From Neospora caninum Liverpool (taxonomy: Eukaryota; Apicomplexa; Conoidasida; Eucoccidiorida; Sarcocystidae), in contig NC_018390.1 of assembly GCF_000208865.1 (NCBI RefSeq), forward strand, positions 1,908,790 to 1,972,789: a stretch of DNA of 64,000 nt, read 5' to 3'. How positions within the stretch are numbered: the first letter of the stretch is position 1; each line of letters starts with the position of its first letter. The notes under the pieces are model-generated. The model worked only from the letters and a program-made list of their open reading frames with translations, did not search any database and was not told the DNA's origin. Below are positions 9,466 through 20,600 of the stretch, piece after piece. Both the position numbers and the translations under genes were made by a program.

Positions 9466-12165
9466 ATGTCGCAGTTAACAGGGACAGGCCTTCTCGGAGC
9501 TCTCAACGAGTCTCCTCTCGGCGCGTCTCCTTCGTCCTCTTTCCTCTTTGGGCGGGCATCGTCTTCTGGCCCTCAACAGACATCCGGATTCGCTTCTCTC
9601 CAGACCCCAGCAGCCACCACCGCTGCGAAGGCTGCCTCGGCATCGCTCTCGGCCTCCGCAGCCGCAGCGTCTTCTTTCTTCTCGACGCTCACCTCCACGC
9701 TCGCTTCCGGCACCTTCCCCGCGCCGAGTCGCCATCGCAGTGCAGAGACGCCCAGAGGGACTGCCGACGGCCTCGTCGCGAACGCCATAACTGGAGGCGA
9801 AGTCGCCAGCGGGAACGCCGCGACGCCGCTCCGGACCGCGCCGAGGGACAGTCCGTCTGCCTCGGGTGTTCCTGCGCCCGCCAAACCGTATCAGTTGTTT
9901 GACGAGGATGACCCGCCGGCGACTCCGGGCGAGGGCGCGGACGACGCAGGCGGGGACCTCGCGGAGAAGTTGATGCTCCAGCGCCTGGTGCGCCGGCGCG
10001 AACGCGAGCTCCGGGCCGCCCTCAAGCGCATGCGGAAGCTGGAAGAAACCGTGGCGGCGCAGGGCGCCGAGCGCCACCAAGAACGGGAACTGTTGTTGGA
10101 TGTCCTGAAACAGAACGGGCTTTTCGAGGCGGACCCGTCGCGGAAGGCGCGAGGCGTCGAGGCTGCGTCGCGACCGGACGAGGAGGGCGTTGCCTCCTTC
10201 AGCCAAGCCGACGGCCAGGTGGGGTGTACAGACACCCGAGCCGCAGACGAGCTGACGGAGGACGATGCACTGATGGGGATCCAGAAGCTGGCGAACTTGC
10301 TCCGGCAGCTGGAAGAAGAAAACCGAGTTCTCCTGCTCTTTGCGCAGATGGTTTTCCCGACCTATCCGGGGTTTTCCGGCGCCACGCCCCTCCACGCCGC
10401 TCCGCGGGAGTCTGCTTGGACCGCCGTCTCGCGCACGGGCCAGCAGCGGCGGCCACCGCTGGACTTTGAAGACCTGCGAACATCCTGGCTAGAGCAGGAA
10501 GAGGCTCGGGGCGTTGCGGCGGTCCAGGCGCAACACCTTGCGCTGGCGACCGCCCGCGAGTGGGAGCAACAGGCGCAGAAGGCCGAGCAGGAAGGCGCCG
10601 AGTTGCGCGCGACTGTCGCCGAGTTGAAGCAGCAAGTGGCGAAGGTGACCAAGGAAAAGGCGCATCTCCTCGTCGGCCGTCTGCAGCGCGCGGGCGCGGC
10701 CCCGTCGGGATCCCATGCGAGCTCAGCGCGGCGCCTCGACGCTTGCGAAGGCCGTGAGCGCGATCTCTGTCCGAACTGTTTGGCGGTGTCGGCGGCTGCG
10801 GCGCGCGCCGTGGAAGCGGCGAACGCCGCTTCGGGAAAGTCGCAAGACGCGCAGAGCGCGGACTCGAGAAATCTTTTGAACGGCGGCGAAGGCGCTTCTG
10901 GAGAGAAGGGTGGGGGCGCGACGCCGTCAGCCCGCGACGAAGCGACTGGCGGAGCCGTGCGGAAAGAGAGGGGCGACCCTCCTGACTGGGAGAGAGAAGG
11001 AGAAAGAGGAGACGGGGCATTAGGCGAGGCGAGTCACGGGGAGCCCGAACAGGCGGCAGGTCGAAGGACCTCGCAGGATGAAACCCGTTCGCCGATCGAC
11101 AGTGAGGAAGTTTGTGGGGGGACAGGGAGCGAGAAAAAGGGGGTTTGTGACTCGAGCCCAGAAGACGGAGCACCAGAGGGCGTGGCAAGGGCCAACAGGG
11201 AGGCGTCCGGATCGCCATTCAGCTTCGTTGAAGGGACGAAGGAGAGCGGAAACACGGTCTCTAGTGCCTGTACCAAGGCCACGCGCAAGCGGCCGGGCGA
11301 CGCCTCGCCGCTGGCTGCGACAGAGCGAGACGAGTCTCCGGAGTCGTCTTTGCGCGCTGAGGTTGCAGAATTGAAGCGAAAGCTGGAAGAGGCACAGAGT
11401 GCGTTTGGGCGCCATCGGGAGCAAGCGTGGGAACTTCTTGGAGAAAAGGAGGAGACACTGAATCGCCTTCGACAGAAACTCGCGACTCTCCAGCGACAGA
11501 GACAGGGGCCGTCTGCGGCCTTGAATGACTCCGATGCGCCGGGTTCAGACGTATACGTCGATGCCAGCGTGGGGAGCGCCGCTTCGCACCTGACCTTCGG
11601 AGCCTCGATGCCCATCGGGGGGGTGGACCCTGGAGCCGTGGTGCAGGAGATGGCTGTTCGACAAACCCAGGCGTTGACAGAGATCCGCGGGCTTCAGGAC
11701 GCGCTCCAGCAGGCTCGTGAGGAAGTCTTGCGCGAGCGAGGAGAAAGTGAGAGGCTGCGGAGGAAGCTAAAAGACGCGAGCAAGCTCAGAGACAGTCAAG
11801 GGCGGGCGACTTCCTTGCCTGGAGCGGGCGGCGACGGAACGGGAGGTTGCCAGGAGAACGTGGAGGCCCCGCGGGGCCGGGAAAACACTCGGAAGACATC
11901 GGTGTCCGCTAGCCTGGAGGGAGTAGAGGAAGACGACGGCGTGATCCGAGATGGACAGTATTTGCGGAACGTGTTGATTCGCTACGTCCAGTACCAGCGC
12001 GGAGGCAACGAGAAGGCTGCTGTCTCGCTGCTACCGGTCCTTGCCACGGTCCTCAAGATGAACGAGGACGAGAGGCGGCAGATGCTCGAGACTGGAGGGA
12101 CAGGGCCTCTCGCAGGCGCCGCGGGAGCGCTCTACGCTGTTGCGCAGCACCTCGGTCTGCCTTGA
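9466..12165 (+). CDS. GRIP-domain golgin
   Basis: Single exon, 899 residues. The start is the first ATG of the frame (A at -3); upstream codons of the same frame have no ATG. The first 150 residues are Ser/Ala/Thr-rich. From about residue 170 there are long heptad stretches with high Glu/Gln/Lys/Arg/Leu content (for example LEEENRVLLLFAQ and LREEVAELKRKLEEAQ-type runs), interrupted by a low-complexity Gly/Glu/Ser region, consistent with a rod-like coiled coil. The last 70 residues form a GRIP domain: GQYLRNVLIRYVQY, followed by SLLPVLATVLKMNEDE. The Tyr at the start of YLRNVL is the residue that GRIP domains use to bind ARL1-GTP. The protein should therefore be a trans-Golgi tether recruited by ARL1. 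Highly GC-rich third positions. An antisense frame of similar length is a shadow of this composition. Confidence 0.88.
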   Translation: MSQLTGTGLLGALNESPLGASPSSSFLFGRASSSGPQQTSGFASLQTPAATTAAKAASASLSASAAAASSFFSTLTSTLASGTFPAPSRHRSAETPRGTADGLVANAITGGEVASGNAATPLRTAPRDSPSASGVPAPAKPYQLFDEDDPPATPGEGADDAGGDLAEKLMLQRLVRRRERELRAALKRMRKLEETVAAQGAERHQERELLLDVLKQNGLFEADPSRKARGVEAASRPDEEGVASFSQADGQVGCTDTRAADELTEDDALMGIQKLANLLRQLEEENRVLLLFAQMVFPTYPGFSGATPLHAAPRESAWTAVSRTGQQRRPPLDFEDLRTSWLEQEEARGVAAVQAQHLALATAREWEQQAQKAEQEGAELRATVAELKQQVAKVTKEKAHLLVGRLQRAGAAPSGSHASSARRLDACEGRERDLCPNCLAVSAAAARAVEAANAASGKSQDAQSADSRNLLNGGEGASGEKGGGATPSARDEATGGAVRKERGDPPDWEREGERGDGALGEASHGEPEQAAGRRTSQDETRSPIDSEEVCGGTGSEKKGVCDSSPEDGAPEGVARANREASGSPFSFVEGTKESGNTVSSACTKATRKRPGDASPLAATERDESPESSLRAEVAELKRKLEEAQSAFGRHREQAWELLGEKEETLNRLRQKLATLQRQRQGPSAALNDSDAPGSDVYVDASVGSAASHLTFGASMPIGGVDPGAVVQEMAVRQTQALTEIRGLQDALQQAREEVLRERGESERLRRKLKDASKLRDSQGRATSLPGAGGDGTGGCQENVEAPRGRENTRKTSVSASLEGVEEDDGVIRDGQYLRNVLIRYVQYQRGGNEKAAVSLLPVLATVLKMNEDERRQMLETGGTGPLAGAAGALYAVAQHLGLP

Positions 12166-12929
12166 CAGTTGAGAAATCGGGAGGAACGGGAGTCTTTTCA
12201 AGGTTATAAGCAGGTCGTCGAGACCGAAGGACGCTCAGGGAGGGGCGGAGTGAGAGAGAGAGCGCGTCTCTTCTCCATCTGCGTTGCGTTGCTGTGTGGG
12301 AACAGAAATGGGTTTCGCACACGGCTACACGGTGCGGTTGACTTCCTCCACTAGAAAAAAGAGCCCAAGGGAGGAAAGGGGGGGTATGTTCTTCGTAGAA
12401 ACCACTGTCAGGTTGCCGACGGGAGCGTGGCAAGTTGCAACGCCACAGCGAGATTCTTTGGTCTTCTGTGTGAGACGGAAGGTAGCGGGGAGCCCGGTCG
12501 GATATAGCGAGTGGCTCAGAAATTTTCTTTTTGCGCCGTTCGGACCCCGCGCGCGACCACAGAGTGGTAGAGGCAGCCACAGGAAAACCCTAGCGAAGAC
12601 AGTCCCACACCCAAGTTTTCTCAGCTCCAGTCTGCCTGAAAGGGATGTCTATACGTTTCGATGGAGAAACCACTGGATACGCCAGTTGCTTCGAAACGTG
12701 TGCGGCACTGCGTTGCCTCTCGAGATCTGCGCTGGGGGCCTAGAGCACCCTTGACGAGGAACAGATCAAGCGTCGAAAACGCCTGCTTGTCTTTTGAGAG
12801 ACTCCGCCTCCACGGAATGCCCACATCACACTGGCCAAGTCTTCTCCGCTATCTGCGTCAAAAGTCGCCGTGCCGAGGTGATATCTGTGACCAAAGGGTT
12901 TCGACGAGCCAGGCACTATTTCACGCTAG

Positions 12930-12977
<48 letters not shown>

Positions 12978-14108
12978 GTTTTTGTGTATATCGATAGAGA
13001 ATACTGTTTTCTATTGGGTTCAGCTTCCATTTGGCCATCGGCGGGTATCAGGTAATATCAGGTCCACTTTCATTGCCTATTTGAACGTCCATCGCGTATG
13101 GTAACCGGCTGCCGAGCAATTATCAAAGATCGATTCCGTGTAGAGAACGGGCATGAGAAACGAGTTGTGAGATAGACGCGAACGTATGGTGTTGTTCTCT
13201 GCCACAGATGTTGTGCGTCGTCGGATTTCGGTGTGCGTGCGTTGAGCACGGCGGCCGGGCTAGAGCTGCAGCCAGCCGCGTCGAATCTCAGCTACAGCTT
13301 GTTCCAGCCCCTCTCGTGAAACTGATTTTTTTGCCTGCCTTCGTAGTCTTAGAAGTATACGCATCATCATGCTGTCCAGATTCTCCGTGTCAAAACGCTA
13401 AGCTGGTGACCCTAGCAGCCCCGCCAACTCTGTATAGCGAGAAGGAAGTGAGTTCCGTTTCCCGATCGAAGCCCGACTCGAGACGAAACCCTGAGAGTTC
13501 TTCACTGGCGTTGACACTGACAAAATCGGACAACATGGCTCGTTTTTACAGCCCGTTCGAGAATAATTTGCAGGCACATCACACAGAGACCCAGGCCACA
13601 ACCAATTTGCCACATGCGACCGATACATGTTCCCCTGTCTCAATCCAGGTTCCTTTCAAACACCCGAACGTCCTAACGTAGGCAGGCAAAAACGCATCCC
13701 AAACGCCCACCTACGCCCTGCCACTCGCGCGTCCAGCAGTAAGGCAAACCCCCAACATCAGGACAGCTCGAAATAGTCCTCGGTTTTTTCCCGTGCGCAG
13801 AGTCTTCCCCGGTCATTGTTCACCGAAAGAGATTTTGCCGATCTGTGGGCAGATCGTTGCGCCGTTCCGCAGCATCTCGAGAACAACCGGCAAATGCCTT
13901 TGGTGGCAAAGCGCCCGCTATGCAGTACCCTTCAGTTCGAGGAATCCACTCCACGCAGGCTCTGTGTCTTCCGGTAGACCGATCTCTGAGGACGGCAGTG
14001 AATTTCGTGTCATCCTGGTCACGCGGACGCGCACAACTGCAGCGGCGCGGGCGTCAGGGAATCGTTTTCTCGCGTTGCCGCCTCGGCAGCAAGGTAAAAG
14101 TCGCTGCT
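12166..14108. other. Convergent intergenic region
   Basis: Between the 3' ends of the golgin (+) and the Tom5-like gene (-). It contains a TA/GA microsatellite at 12933-12977. A 157-codon plus-strand frame at 13208-13681 begins with ATG but has no recognisable domain or splice context; I do not call it. Confidence 0.5.
12933..12977. repeat. (TA)14 followed by (GA)8 microsatellite
   Basis: A TA tract (12933-12960) passes directly into a GA tract (12961-12976). This is a compound simple-sequence repeat in non-coding DNA. Confidence 0.9.
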
Positions 14109-14273
14109 TTAAGACGACTGGCCGCTCGGCGTCTCCGAAGAGAAGATCGAGAGAACTACGGGGAGCGCGCGGAGGGCGGCGACGTAGATCGCAAAGGCTC
14201 GGAGTCTTTTGACAAACTTCTCCTGCATCATCCGTTGCAGCTGACGCTGCTCAGCATCCTGCAAGGCGAACAT
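14109..14273 (-). CDS. TOM5-like: Tom5-like mitochondrial outer-membrane translocase subunit
   Basis: A 54-residue single-exon protein starting at the ATG at 14273 (ACC before ATG, a good initiation context) and ending TAA. Residues 1-25 are charged and amphipathic (QLQRMMQEKFVKRLR). Residues 26-44 form one hydrophobic segment, AFAIYVAALRALPVVL, with an internal Arg and Pro. This copies the layout and much of the sequence of animal TOMM5, whose tail reads 'NFLIYVALLRVTPFIL' after 'MKRKMREDVISSIR'. Total length (54 versus about 50) also agrees. Tom5 is a tail-anchored small subunit of the TOM core that helps move precursors into the Tom40 pore. The longer frame upstream (to 14417) begins at a non-ATG codon and probably is 5' leader. 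The alternative is an unrelated tail-anchored micro-protein. Confidence 0.66.
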   Translation of the reverse strand: MFALQDAEQRQLQRMMQEKFVKRLRAFAIYVAALRALPVVLSIFSSETPSGQSS

Positions 14274-17200
14274 GGTCACTGGACAAGAGATGAACGCAAG
14301 GGGCGACGCGGTGTGGCGAAAAACCGTTTTTCGAACAGACAGTGCGGCTGGCGACACACACTGACGGGGAGGTGCGTCGAGCGAAAGGAACAGACGAAGA
14401 TGAAACGACTTCGACACGGTTCACGCAGGGGGGCCGGGAAACAAGGATGACCCGGGTCCGCGTTTCGGGGTCCGTAAAACGAGCTTCGTCCGGGAAAATC
14501 CTCTCGGTACGTGTGAAAAAGACAAAGTCGGACAAATCGGCCAGCAGAGAGATATCCCACACGCGAAGCGCGAGAGAGGTCACCACGGAAAGTCGGCTCC
14601 ACAGATGCGAGCGCGTTGAAGGCAAACAGCCTATAACCCAAATCTTGCGCGAAACGTTGCTCGTGCAAATGCGTTATCTTTTCGAGAGAGACTGTTTTTC
14701 GGCACAAAAAGTCGTGCCGAGCTCGACTCAAGCCGGCGCTGTCGCGCATGCACGTCGTGTGCCTTTTTTGAGAGAAACCGGCACGCATGTGCATACACCG
14801 CGGCGAATGGGGTTCTTTCGGGAACGAGAGAGTTGAGAGAATTCCGTGTGTTTTGTCGATTTCGGCGCGTTTCGGCCTTCACATAACTCGAAGGCACAAA
14901 TCCGAACACACCACCAGTTTTGGACGGCACCCTGCTTTAGAAAGCTAGTTCACTATACGCTGAAGTCCGCTGCCGGATCTTTCGGCGCTGAAGCTTTAGT
15001 CCTCACCCTTGTTCCGTCTGCTCCGCATAATACGCTAGACAACACCGTTTACGATGTGGCATTAAACAGACACGGGGGGAAAATGGTTTGAACAGAACAG
15101 AGACTGAAGTCGTATCAAGTGTCTGTTTTCGATAAAAAGCGGCAACGCACCACAAGTCCTCGACGTCGGGGACGAGACTCGCGTCAGAGAAAGGCCTGTC
15201 GAAGAGCGAGCGAAACGGGGGTTTCCTTGCACACTTCTCCCCGCAAGTCGGTTGTTTTAACTGGGCCTCCTGCGTCCACCCACCGAGAAACAGTACGCGA
15301 TCCGCGAGAGCTAGTCTTCCCCAGCTCTTCCGTACCGTGACCATGACACGTTTTTTCACGCGTAATAAACACTACCCTAGCAGATACTGCGCACCTGCAA
15401 CACCGCCGGTGAACCTTCCTGTTCATAGCCACAAAAAAGGCGGCGTCCTGTCCATGTGTAAGCCTCCCAGTGAAGCTCCGGCAGCCGCTTCCGCACCGAA
15501 ACAGGAAGCATATGCATGTGTGGGTATTTCTGTACGCAGATACGGACGCTTCATAAGCGCCTCGCCTTTGGAAATCCCAGGAAGGAGGCGGTTAAACAAA
15601 ACCTCACAGGATCCGGTGTCGACACGTCCTCAGCTGCAAGCCAAGTTGCTATAGCTTAGAATTTGGGCAGAAAACGCAGCCGCGCGGAGGCTGCAGCTTG
15701 TGCATTGTGACGGGGACACGTGGCGCACCTGGGTTTCATGGGCAGAAAAGGAAGCTCTAATTCGGAACTGGAACTGTGTGTTCCGTTAAATCAAACCGCG
15801 GGATCAGCAAAAGAAATAGAGCTCGAAAAGGGCGTTGCTGCCTTGCTGCAGGCAAGGAACTTATCCGCGAAATGGATTCCGTAGTCGTGTTCTGAACAGG
15901 TGAGTATGCCATCTGTGGAAATAGTTGAAACCTCCAATTCCAAACCATTCCATGTGTTCCAGTACCGATGCATTCCTGGTAACTTTCTTGCTCCTCTGCA
16001 CACGCGTGAGGCACGTTCCACGAAGAAACGGAAACAAGTCCTAGTTGCACGAATGCTCCACTCCGCGGCCGGCACAGGATGCGATCCCCGAGAAACACCC
16101 GGTCATTCACCCGGGTTCGACACCTGAAGCATGCACTCTCATGGCTGGAGCGGAAGTTGAAAATGTGCAGAGAACCCACCGCAGTTCCAGGATGATTTGC
16201 CTCTGTGATCGTCGCAATTTCACTGAAGGATGCTCTATGCCAGCAGGCTACGCTCTGGCCGTCGATTCGGCAGCTTGTTCACCCCGCGTAGTAAAAAGGA
16301 TAGGGTAACTTCTTTTGTACTCATCGGAAATGGGGGGTTGGCCACTTGATTTCCCAAGAACTAATGCGATCGCCTATTTCCTCTACAGACTGGGACTCGC
16401 CAGAATTTGTGCATTAGGGTACCATTCCAAAACCAACTGCTGCTCTTTCCCGTGTGTGTCGCCTCCGTTCCGTGACTCCGTCCTCCGTTTATCGCGTGTG
16501 GATGCTCGTTAGGACAGTCTGGTTGCCGTTCCGTGTTGCGGCCAGCAGTCCTCTCCGAATCTGGACTTTAATCGTGTTTCCAGCGGAGCAGAAGACAGAA
16601 AACCCCTGCACAGGCACGTGGAGTGCCGTCAACTTTTGGGTTTTCGACGCAATCGGCGAGACCAAGCCTGCTCGTTAAAGAAATCTGATCGAGTCGCACT
16701 CTAGTCGTGAACGCAGAGTGACTCAACATTTGGTGGACGGTCCGAGCCAGTTTTGCACTGAGTGAGGTGCACGTCGCCGTTGAAAAAAGGAGAGAGGTAC
16801 ACTCCAAAGACAACTTTCTCCTCTGACCATCTTTCGGACCGGCGAAGAAACCACGTGGACACAAACTGTCGCCGAATCTTTCCTGACGGATCTGCGAGGC
16901 GAAAAGTTGCGCGTGTTTCCCTGCTGGCGTGCATGCCGAGCTAGGAAAGCCCTGCACAGCGCTTGACGGTAACGATGGGTCACAAAAGTGAATGGCGCTC
17001 GAGGAAACGGGGCAGATCCTTTTCTGTCCGGGTTATCGTTTTTGTCTCGTTTCTCAGCGCGGGTCTTCTGCAGGAGCGGAAGAATTCGGGTGTCTGTACC
17101 GCCGCGCGGAGCATGCACATGCGCCTTCTCGGCCTTCCACAGCGCGACTTTTTGTCTCCAGGAAGGAAAGGCTTCTCTTCCTGTTGGCCCGAACAAATCC

Positions 17201-17603
17201 TGCGCCGTTTTCCTCTTGCCTGGTGCGCGAAAAGTGTAGATGAGAGCGGGGAAAGGTGCCTGCAGGCGTTTTCGTCCTCGTTCTCCGCGGGCCCCAGCCC
17301 TCCTGGACGAGACACTCGGAGCACCCTTCTGCGCAGGTCGTCTCCCTCCGATCGGAACCGTCCGCCACAGCCCCACCTGCGCCCCATAATCTCGCCAGGC
17401 CGATTTGTCTCCTGCATATCTGTGTGACAGCGTCGATATCTGTGCACGCCTTCCTGTGTCGCAAACGAAGCGTCCACTACGGAACGTTTGTATTTTCACC
17501 CCCTCTGCAACAAGGTGAATCTTCCCCCTGCATCTACATCTTGTCGCACCGTTCCGCTCCTGCCTGGATCGTTCTGTCTCCACACTGCGTTGCTCGCGTA
17601 GAC
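14274..17603. other. Long divergent gap upstream of the RbBP5-like gene
   Basis: About 3.3 kb between the Tom5-like gene (-) and the RbBP5-like gene (+). It should hold both promoters and 5' leaders. Several frames of 100-330 codons exist near 14276-14836 and 16723-17715, but they start at non-ATG codons or overlap on opposite strands, and none shows a domain. I see no supported gene. Confidence 0.45.
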
Positions 17604-20600
17604 ATGGCGTCTGCCGGTGCTGTCGCCGCGGCAACCCTCCAGAGTCTCCATCCCTCAGGGCGGAGATCGGAGGGTTGCACGCCGCCGCCTTCGCAGACTG
17701 CCCTGGGCTCTCCATACACTCCGTTCTCGCCGGAATGGTGCCTGCGCCGGGGCCTCGCTCCGCTTCCTTCCGGGGAACGGTCCGGACCTCCCGACACGAT
17801 CATGTTCAAACTTCTTCCGCCTCCTCGAACACGCGTCGACTCGCCGCAGCGCACAAAGGGTTCGCGGAGTGGGGGAAAACGGCGTTCTCTCTCGAGAGAG
17901 CCGCCCTGCAATCGGCTTCTCCCCTTCATGTTCCGGGATCTGAGGTCTCACCAAGACCGCCAGGAACTTCTCCAGCGACTCCAGCTCCACTCTCGAAAGC
18001 GAACGCAGCGGCCGAACCAGTCGCTGGCGCCTCCGTCCGAGTTTCCTTCCTCGGGCGAGCGTTTCCACGTTTCGGCGGCACAGAAACGTGGACATGTCGA
18101 GGCTGCAGACGACTGCAGTGAAGGATCTGCCGAGGTGGACGAAGCGAAGAAAAGAATCAAAACAACGGTTGAGCCCTCGAGAGACGAACGCCACGCGTCG
18201 GCTGCCTCTCCTGCCTCGTTGTGTCCTCCGACGAAGCTACCCGGAGACGCCGCGACGCATTGGGGACGAACTGAGCCTCCTCAACAGGCTTCAGGGGCTG
18301 TCGAAGGGACAGCAGCCTCCGCAAAAGACGCAGCTGAAGAGACGAGCCTGGACGGCCGGGGGAAAGGCTGTGAGGCGGGCGGTGCTGAAGCGTCTCAGGG
18401 CGACAGGGGGCGGGAGCGCGCGAACTGTAGAGACAGCGGACGAGAGACGTCCGTTGCGTTCTTCAGCTCGGGAAGTTCGTTCTCAGGAGGTAGCAATGGT
18501 CCGGCGGCGCCGGGAGCTTTGTATTCCTTTGGATTCCAGTGCTTCTGTGTGAACACAGCAGGTGACACACTTGCTGCCGCCTGCGCCGACACGATCCATC
18601 TGTATCACGTGGCGACGAAAACTCTGCACGTCTCCATCCGTCTTCCCTCGCCTCCGCCTGCTTGCGGCTGTGGCGTCTCCCAAGACACCGATGCGTGCCC
18701 TACCCTTCTCCCCATTCAGTCGCTCCAATTTTTCGACGAGGATCGCCTCCTGCTTGCCGTCACTGCGTGCGGCCATTGCTACGTCTACTTCCTACACCAC
18801 GAGCCTGAGCCCGCTCTCCTCGCGTACGCCAATTTGCACGAGGTGTACGTACACGCCTTGAACCGCCTTCCGTTTCTTTCCGGCGAAACACCTCTCGAGC
18901 GCGGCGGAGCGCTGCCCGAGCAGAGCTTCGGCACGCGCAACGTGCCTCGCGGAATCGGATCGGAAATGCACAGTGCAGACACGGCAGAGAGGCAGGAGTC
19001 GCTTGCGACGGAGAAACCGCCAGACCCACAGGTCGGACAGCCCTCCCCACATGTAGGAAAAGCGGAGGAAAGAGAAGAAAACACGTCTGAATCTGCGACA
19101 GGGGACTTTCGCGAGACTAGGCCGTCCACCAGGGCCTTGACGTCTGCGGTGGTCACTGCCGTCGAGCCCCTAGAAGTGCGTTACCCGCCTGCAATCCTCA
19201 CTGCTTCTCACCGGAGCACAGATGCCTGGAGATTCGCATGCGCAGCGGCGGCTGCGGCGGCTGCGCATGGCCACAGTCTCTCTCCACGGCGCCGACACGG
19301 ACGAGGCGCTGGGGAGACAGCCGCGCCGGCTTCAGGCTCGCCTCTGCCTGCGGCGGTTGCCGACTCGAGGATGGAGATATCGACCGTCTCGGGGCATTTG
19401 ATTTTGCTCGTCTCGTATGCGCCGGATGCCGGAAGCGCAGAGGCATATGATGCGCAAACACGAAGGAAACGGAACTGGTTCCGACACTACACTGCCCCGA
19501 TGGTCATCCACCTCGAGCTCCGCCCCACGCTGTTGCTTCTTCGAAGTTTAGAGATCCAGCGTTGCGGCCGCGCGAGATTGCTCGCCTCGCCGCGGCAACC
19601 CCTGGCTTCGCGTTCCCCCGCGCACCTGTCTCCTGACGGCGGCCACGCGCTTTGCTCTGACGACGCGAAGGCCCGCACCCTGCTCGCCGAGTCTCCGCTG
19701 CGCCTTCTCCCCCCGCCTTTTCCGTGCTGCCGGACATTGCCCACGTGGGACTCGAGCTTCACGCTCCTCGAAAAAGCGCGACTCGGGCGGGCCCCCTGGA
19801 ACCGAAGAGCCGCCGGTGCGCAGCCCTCCGCGGGCGTCAGCAGCCGCATGGAGTGCAGATTTCCTTTCTGCGTCTTTCGCGTCAGTGTCCCTGCTGGAGG
19901 CTTTCCCGGGCACGCCGACGAGGGCGGATCCGTCTCGGACAGCGCCGCATCAGAAAGGCCTTCGGCAGACAACGCGGCGGGAGAAGAGAAACGCGGGGTG
20001 GACGCGACTGCGCCAGTGGACGAGCGCGAGACGGATATGGAGATCGACCGCACTCAGGACGGCGACAGACCAGGGATCGGGTGTTCCAGCGCGGAGCCCG
20101 GAAACAAACGCGGCGGGCCAAGGCCGGGGCGGCTCCTCGCCCTCGTGGCGGTCTGTTGCCCCGACGGCTACCTCGTCCTCGTTGACTGGCGACAGCGCCG
20201 GGAGCAGATCGCCGCTCTCCGGCGCCAGGCTGCGCTCACGAGCAGCGGGTCTGAGGCGCGAATCGTCTGGGGCGCGACCGTGGTCGGGATGTCCGCGGTG
20301 TCTGCGCGAGAAATCTCCGTTCGCGACGACGGGCAAGTGCTCCTGCTGCGCTGTCCAGACCGCCTGGTTGTCGCGCGCCTGGTCTTCCCCTGGACTTGCC
20401 CGATGGAGCGCCAAACGCTGCTCAGGGTCCACCGGGAGCAACAGCGCGAACAGCGACAGCAGTTTGCGCTCCACTGGCAGAAGCAACAACTCATGCAGCA
20501 GCGCGGCGAGGCCCGCGCAGGACTCGGTCGGGGTCGCGGACGAGGCCGCGGCCGCGCCGGCGCCGGGTGCGTCCGAAGTCGCCGGCGGCCCCGGCGCGAA

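Noticed and set aside
10199..11218. 339-codon minus-strand frame within the golgin
   Set aside because: Pro/Arg/Ser-rich antisense shadow of the coiled-coil coding region; the plus strand carries a clear GRIP domain.
13208..13681. 157-codon plus-strand ORF with ATG
   Set aside because: No signal peptide of normal form, no domain, no splice context; lies in a convergent gap near a microsatellite.
16723..17715. 330-codon minus-strand frame in front of the RbBP5-like gene
   Set aside because: It runs antisense through the leader and first codons of a better-supported gene, shows no domain, and its Arg/Gly/Ser-rich composition is that of a GC-rich shadow frame.
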